64,000 nucleotides of DNA, taken from assembly GCA_012656075.1 (NCBI GenBank), contig JAAKBF010000159.1:248001-312000 (forward strand). Reading direction: 5' to 3'. This document shows, piece by piece, positions 58,223 through 64,000 of the stretch. Within the stretch, counting starts at the first letter, position 1. Each line of letters starts with the position of its first letter. Below the pieces are notes generated by a model. That model saw nothing but the letters and a program-made list of their open reading frames with translations. It ran no database searches and was not told the DNA's origin. Position numbers and translations under genes: made by a program. The stretch comes from Phytophthora hibernalis. Taxonomy: Eukaryota > Oomycota > Peronosporomycetes > Peronosporales > Peronosporaceae.

Positions 58223-59399
58223 TCAACGTCGGTGCCGACTCGGATTGTTGGGGGCAGGCGCAAAGTTGAATGGGTCACCTGAAATAGGGGGTCCTCGGTC
58301 TTTGCTGCAAACGACTGCGGAGGGTCTTACGACGTAGCCCCACCGAACGTCCCCAGCCACCACTGTACGCACTATTATGCATCAACGAAGGGTTCACGGT
58401 CGTTTCTGCATGTTTCGGCGGTGTCGTGGACGCCGACACTGTCCCCAGTTCGCCCACCGTAAGAGCTCCTTTCGACAGCGCAAAGGCAGGGTTTCTCGAG
58501 TCTGCAAATGACGACTGCGGGGTCGCACTGCCAGCAGCAGAACCTCCTGCTTTCACTGCTATGATGCGTCCCAGTACGTCCCCTTTCTTCGCTACGAGCT
58601 GCGTCGTCTGGTGCTGCAGCGCCAGCAGCTCCTGCGTCAAGTCGCTCGCGACCTTCAATGGGTCCTCCCTCGGGGCCGCTTCGGACGCCACACTGCGCAT
58701 CTGGGCGTCGATCTGCAGACTCTGAATCTCCTGCTTGGCCGCGTGCACGTGCTTCTGCAGCAAATTTTTCAGATCATCCAGAGCGTCCAAAGACCGCGAA
58801 GAGCTCGGCACGGGGAAACCTAGCATATCCACCTGGTCAGCCACGCGCTCCACACACGCGTGCAAACTCTGCATCGCTCTGGCTGCAGACTCCTCCACCC
58901 TCGAGAGACTCTCGAACTCCTGCTGCTTAATGTGGAGCTCCCCACTCACCAACTCATGCAGCGATCGAGCAGAGCTCAACGACTTCATTGGTGACGGGTC
59001 GGGTCTGGTTGGGGTCAGGTCAGGTAACGGGTCGGGTCTGGTTGGGGTCAGGTCATGGGTCAGGTCTAGCGTCGGGAACAAGTAGGTAGGGAAAGTGGGC
59101 GGGATCTGGACTAGGCTGCGCTTGGTGAGACACACGATGAAGTGCATCCCCATGACGAACTCGGTCTCGTTCATGCGGTTCGGGTCCCGCAGCAGCTGCA
59201 GCCCCTTGATCCTCGTGTACAGCTCCTGCACCTGCCCCTCCGAGAGGCTGCTCTTGCGGAAGAAAGTCAGCGCTGCGTCACGGGACACGAAGCCTCCGTC
59301 GCTCAGTTTGGCGAAGAAGGCACGGTAGCGACCGCCCTCCAGATCGATCATCGTGTACAGCTGCGCGTCCAGCTGCACGTCGGTGGCGGCGAACAACAT
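58223..59399 (-). CDS. EH-domain protein with coiled coil (Eps15-like)
   Basis: The ATG at 59399 gives MLFAATDVQLDAQLYTMI. Residues about 25-100 form an EH domain (YRAFFAKLSDGGFVSRDAAL, SLSEGQVQELYTRIKG, NETEFVMGMHFIVCL). EH domains bind NPF motifs in endocytic adaptors. A Pro-rich linker with two 11-residue repeats (LTPTRPDP) and long helical segments follow. A 52-bp intron (58279-58330, donor GTAAGA, acceptor TTTCAG) joins the tail to DPFNFAPAPNNPSRHRR and a stop at 58223. DPF motifs bind the AP2 ear, which fits a role in endocytosis. If the C5 run in that exon lacks a base, the tail instead ends DVEKDLAWGAFQ at 58192. An upstream exon is possible, because TTTTTAATTCAG precedes the ATG by about 50 bases. 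Confidence 0.75.
58994..59055. repeat. Two-copy 33-bp direct repeat inside the EH-domain gene
   Basis: A 29-base unit beginning ACGGGTCGGGTCTGGTTGG occurs at 58994 and 59027, separated by GGTA. On the coding strand it gives two copies of LTPTRPDP. Confidence 0.75.
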
Positions 59400-59464
59400 C
59401 TTGGTGGCGGCTTGGGGATAATAATAAAACTGCTGCTTCTCGCGCTGAATTAAAAAGGTTAGCA

Positions 59465-61698
59465 ATTAGCAATGTCTATTTCGATTATAATTGATTGTTT
59501 CAATTATAAGTTAAATTGAATAATTGGATGGAATAGTTTAGATAATAATACTTGTTGAGCACCGTAAATCAGTGAATAAATCAGAGTCATGTGTACCACA
59601 CATGTACACTAGATGGGCGGGGTAAAACGGTTAAGAAAGGAGGTAACCAACTATAACTGCAATAACGACATTACAGAACCCCGTCGCCGGTGCTGCAGAC
59701 TTCAATGCCGTGTCGAGAGGGCCTCGGAGCCAAGTGCCACCGACGGAGAGAAGAAGACGCCAGGATTGAAGGCGTGAAGGCTGTGGGGTTCCAGGTGCGC
59801 TCGGCATCAACCGCAGCGGGCACAGGCTCCACGAACCACCTGCTGGTCTACTCGACACTCTCGTGCTGGCAGAGCTTCGCACGGCCCAAGGAGACGTTCG
59901 TGCTGACACTGTAGGCGGTTGCGGATTTTATCTCGATTTTAGCATGGGGTTAATGGATATTATTTGTTTGTGCAGGGAGACTAAGACGCTGCTGTCGGAA
60001 ATCCGGATTTTAAATAAGGTGAAGGGGTTGGTAGAATAATACGTCAATGTTTTTCTGACTGGGATTCATTTGTAGAACGCCTGTGCAGTGAGTGTGAGTG
60101 TGGCGATGGAGAACCGGTCGAGGTCTTATATCCATGGTATGTTGTGGGTGTGGTCACGAGGTTTGGAGTTGTGTGATGATGGAGCGCGTTGTGGTGCAGT
60201 GAAAAGGATGGACAACTTGCCGCATAATAGAGAAGTGGTCGTGACGCTGCCATTCTTCCCCTGCAATTTTGTTAGGTCAGCTGGTTGTTGGTTTTCTGTG
60301 AGACTGTGTGAGGTATTGATGTTTCGTGGTGTCCTGGGGATAGATTGCAATTCGAGCGCCAAACGTTGCCGTCGATTGCCGTTTACGCGTACGAACACTG
60401 CAACGATGCTCTTAGGGACACTAAAATGATGTCGACAGCTGACAGTATTTTCATATTCAGAGTCCAGCCACTGGGCATCCCCAGTGATGATATCGAGGCC
60501 GAATCAGGCCCTCGCTCTGCACAGTACTGAGCCACACTACTGAGGTAAGGATCATCATTTGCAACAGCGCTATGGGCAATCGTGGCGTTATACTAACTGG
60601 AAAACGTGCTCGATCCCTTGTGGTAGAACCTCCTCTTCGGGTCCTCCTTACGTGCTAGCCTGCCTTTCATGGACTGCCTCAGTGACCACCGTTCAGGGTA
60701 CGCGTATCAATATTGCTTTCTAATGTCATTGGTTGTCTAATTTCTTTGATGCAGTTCATCAGAGTGGATGGCGAGGCAACGTGGATACTTGTTTGATGAA
60801 CGCATTACACGGTTGGAGGCTGATCGTTTTAGCTAGGCATGGATCGATACGGATAATGATTCTACCTAATATGGTAATAGAGGGACGGCACTGAATTGGT
60901 GAATCACAGCCTAGTAGCTACGTTTGACGCATTAAGTTCTCTAATAATATGCAAAACTGAACATGTAGAGCAACTTTAGTTCCTCGACTAACTCGCCAGG
61001 GCGAGGTTCGGGTTCGAATGCATACATGTAGTACATGTACGAAGTTGGCAAAGGTGTTTACTACATGTAGTACTTCTTCTTGGAAGGATACATGTAGTAG
61101 GAAAAACGACTCATATTGATAGTCAAATAATTAGTACAGTACGGTGGATTTTGTTGTTTCCGACAACTGCGTCTCTGTGCGTATTAAAATATGAACTTAT
61201 TATTCCTGCAATTTCAACATATTGTTGCTCTGAAACATAAAAAGTTATTCCTGCTGATGCATACGTGACAAACATGGTGTGTGATCTACGCAACTTGGGG
61301 GCCGTTTACATATGAGACCACGTTTAGCAAAAGTATCATTAACGCCTTCTTGAGGTTTTTCAATAAAGCCTTATAAAAGACTGGATTTGCGTTGATAAGC
61401 CGAGTAAACGCCGACTTAAAATCCCCTCACAAGCAGGCAGCTCTAGTGATGCCGATCTCCAGCATTAGCAGCAGCAAAGGACCAAGCTGCTTTGTCCAAC
61501 GGCAGCTGGTCCATGTCTAGTTTACCTTTCCCAGATTTCTTTTTCTAAGGCCTTCGTGGCCAACAATATCACTTCCACTTTTCTCTCGAGAAAGCAAGAG
61601 CCCTCTGCAAGCCAAGACCTCTGAGCGCCCTCTGCGAGCCAAGGGCCTGTCATTCTGAACTAGTTCAGAAGCAAGAAGTTCGGAGAATCAAGGACATC
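59465..61698. other. Region without a supported gene
   Basis: A plus-strand frame at 59690-59914 (with VKAVGFQVRSASTAAGTG) looks protein-like but cannot be assigned. The rest holds AT-rich sequence and a cluster of TACATGTA palindromes at 61020-61100. Confidence 0.35.
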
Positions 61699-63320
61699 AT
61701 GAAACGTCGAAGGGAATCACCTTTCAAGTCCCCACGGTCGAGAAAGGACCTTACGTGGAGCGAGTACGTGAAGTTCACGTTACCACGATTTAGCGGTGGA
61801 ACCGCCCAAGACTGGTTGAAATGGAATCACCAGTTTGATCATCTGACCAAGTTGAAGGAGTGGACGTCTGAAGAAAAGACCAATACCTGAAGCTGATAGT
61901 GGTAGATGAAGCCCTTGAAGCATGGGAAGCTGTCAGCGAGGACAAATACATGCAGAGTGCGGTGACATACGGCAAGGTGTATGCTGCATGGGAAGGACGT
62001 ACGTGACTGCATCGTACCATGAGCAGTTGGAGGAGGATTTTCCTATTTCCTAAGAGGCGTAGTGAGACAGTCTCTCAGTGCCACCAGCGAATGCGCGAGT
62101 TGACACGGATGCTGTCTAAATTGCCGGTGAATGCTCTTGTGCTGGCCGAGAAATCACTGATCCGGTACTTTAAGCGGGCTATGCCGAACGACTGGAAGAC
62201 TGCGTACGATCGCAGTGGACTCACCTTCAGTCACGTGTACCAGGCGGTACAATACTTCGAGCGGCTTGAGCAGTCCGAGCGGCGTCAAACCAAGGAGCAC
62301 GGTCCGAGCACGAAGTTTGGGAAGCAGACAAATCGTGGAGGAGACAACAATCGTGGAGGACACAACGATTCCTACCGTGGCAACAAGCTCCAGCAGAACA
62401 ACGGTAACCGCAGCAATTCTGGCCAAAACAAGCCCCAGCAGAAAAATAACCGGAACAACAGCGGAAAGTGGTGCAAGTTGCACAAAACTGCATTTCATTG
62501 TGACAGTGAGTGTTTCACACAGCAGAAGAACGCAAATCCTGGAGGCAATCCGAAGACCACGGCGAAGAAGACGGAAGGAACGAAGTTGGCGCGAGTGGAG
62601 GACTCAGACTCGGATTACCACTTCAGTGATGATAGTGAGAGCAAGTTTATCACTAGTATGCTGAGTGGTGGAGCAAGCAATCGTGAGAAGCCGATGCGAC
62701 TTCGGATGCGCTTGTCGAAGACGAAAGAAAAGCGAGTTGCTTTGGTAGACACTGGTTATGGTACTAGCTACATCAATGACAATCTTGCTGCAGCAAACAA
62801 GAAGTTGGGCGCTGAGATGACCGAGTCGTCGATGATGTTTGAGCAAGTAGATGGCATGATCAAAGCCGATGGAAACATGAGCGTGCAGTTCCGATTCATG
62901 GATCTCAACTACGGCTCGTGTATCACGCATCAGTTCGCGGTGATAAACGACACCAAGGACGAGATGGTGATCGGGCGTGATGTACTGAGCGCCATGGGAA
63001 TGATAGCCAACTTTAATGACGGCCTCATGGAGTGGAACGGCAACACCGTGATGGTGAACACTGGTGCCAAGCAGCCGAACACCGACAAGATACCGGAGTT
63101 GGAGACGCCAGACGAGTTAAAGGAGATTAATGACACTTCGGTGAAGCCAGCAGAATTGATTGGTGATGCTGAGATCGACAAGACAACATACGAGGAAGTA
63201 GTCAAGTTGCTGACGTACTTTGAGAGTTTGTTTAACGGCCATTTGGGACGAATGAAGTTGCCGGACTATGTCTTGCCGATCGCAGAGAGCTACACTCCGA
63301 TACATTCTCGTGTGGCGTAG
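61699..63320 (+). mobile_element. LTR retrotransposon gag-protease, reverse transcriptase missing
   Basis: The gag starts at the ATG at 61699 (MKRRRESPFKSPRSRKDLTW), with KFTLPRFSGGTAQDWLKW. A one-base break near 61880 leads to QYLKLIVVDEALEAWEAV, and another near 62005 leads to the long frame (SETVSQCHQRMRELTRMLSK). An Asn/Gly/Gln-rich basic stretch follows, then WCKLHKTAFHCDSECF, a likely nucleic-acid-binding region. The aspartic protease has VALVDTGYGTSYIND (the DTG) and VIGRDVLSAMGMIANF. The frame ends at YTPIHSRVA, where a Ty3/Gypsy-type linker would lead into reverse transcriptase. Instead there is a purine-rich tract and an LTR-like segment within about 70 bases. The element therefore lacks reverse transcriptase, RNase H and integrase and would need help from an autonomous relative. 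Confidence 0.78.
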
Positions 63321-63384
63321 TAATTTCGAGTTTAGGCACACACCTCAACTAGGACCATCCTGACTAGGAGGGTGGACACTTAGG

Positions 63385-64000
63385 AATGGTGATGCACGGT
63401 AGTGACTCGGCTATTCCCACAAAAGCGCGATCTTAGGACCAGAAGATTACGGTGAAAGGAGTCCGAGCCGAGTCTAAGGAGCGGAGATCGATAGTACGAC
63501 CCAGTGGGAACCTTAGGAACTGAGGTTCCCGGTACCGACTCGGCGGATCTTCCGGATTCGATTATCCGGATAATAGCCGAGCTCAACGGTCGGCACCAGG
63601 CTGTAGGGGCGGCGCAGACACCAGAGAGACGCGGAACTCGGCTGAAGGGTCGACTGAGATCCATAACGACCACCGCATACTAGAAGATCGTATGGGAACG
63701 CGCCAACGGACAGAGGCTCAGCCCAAGGGATTTCAGAGCCAGCAAGCTCGGTTGAAGAGTTGGAAGAGGTCGAAACGACCCATTTCATTTGATATTTGTA
63801 AAGGATATTTAGGAAACCAAGAACAGGACCTTTCAGATCCTCAGAAGATAACAGAACTAACAGAGCAGAATTTTCTAAGTCCAAGACAAGTGTAAACCTC
63901 TCCGGTAAGTCCCTGCACGGGCTGGATTATGACTGCCGTCGACACCCGAGAGGCATAGCTTGTAGGGTGCTGACTGGTAGCGCCAAGAGATAACGGTCGG
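63385..64000 (+). mobile_element. LTR-like segment, cut by the window end
   Basis: It follows the truncated gag-protease frame after AGGAGGGTGGACA, a plausible polypurine tract. From 63775 it resembles 33487-33720. The left end near TGATGCACGG is a guess from the usual TG start. The right end lies outside the window. Confidence 0.5.

Overview
The window looks like nuclear DNA from an oomycete, most like Phytophthora or a close relative. The signs are compact genes with short GT-AG introns (about 49-93 bp), very short spaces between genes, CYP86-like P450s, a secreted GH28 polygalacturonase, and Crypton-like and Mutator-like transposons of oomycete type. No species is claimed.

Layout. Positions 1-2955 are transposon-derived: a non-autonomous Mutator-like element with perfect 45-bp terminal inverted repeats and a 9-bp target duplication, then a decayed Mutator transposase. 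Positions 2960-25401 are a gene-dense conserved block: a giant tetraspan/anoctamin membrane protein (-), MoaD (+), PEX13 (-), a DENN-PH Rab regulator (+), a WW-domain protein fused to a type I restriction (HsdR-like) motor (-), a two-thioredoxin-domain PDI (+), RMI2 (-), a p47/SEP-UBX cofactor (-) and PEX1 (-). Positions 25402-47386 are an accessory island with three different tyrosine-recombinase elements, a second Mutator transposase with a SWIM finger, a Ulp1-like peptidase relic, an LTR-like segment, a foldback repeat and a palindromic MITE. Two P450 paralogues (29487-31110, - and 47387-49011, +) lie head to head around most of this island. Positions 49591-51189 carry an intact polygalacturonase. 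Positions 51200-58000 are transposase relics and sequence I cannot assign. An EH-domain gene follows, and the window ends in a truncated LTR retrotransposon (gag-protease with no reverse transcriptase) running into an LTR-like segment.

How genes relate. PEX1 and PEX13 both serve peroxisomal matrix import. PEX1 and p47 both belong to the AAA-ATPase/cofactor world. The DENN protein, the EH-domain protein and PDI serve membrane traffic or secretion. The most unusual gene is the WW-HsdR fusion (15361-17928): a bacterial-type translocase motor with no visible nuclease domain and a eukaryotic WW domain at its N-terminus.

A caution applies to every coding call. Conserved genes (MoaD, PEX13, PDI, p47, DENN, anoctamin, both P450s) are repeatedly broken by what look like single missing bases, mostly in G or C runs. 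This pattern fits homopolymer undercalling in the assembly better than gene death, so spans are given for the whole gene and the breaks are described.
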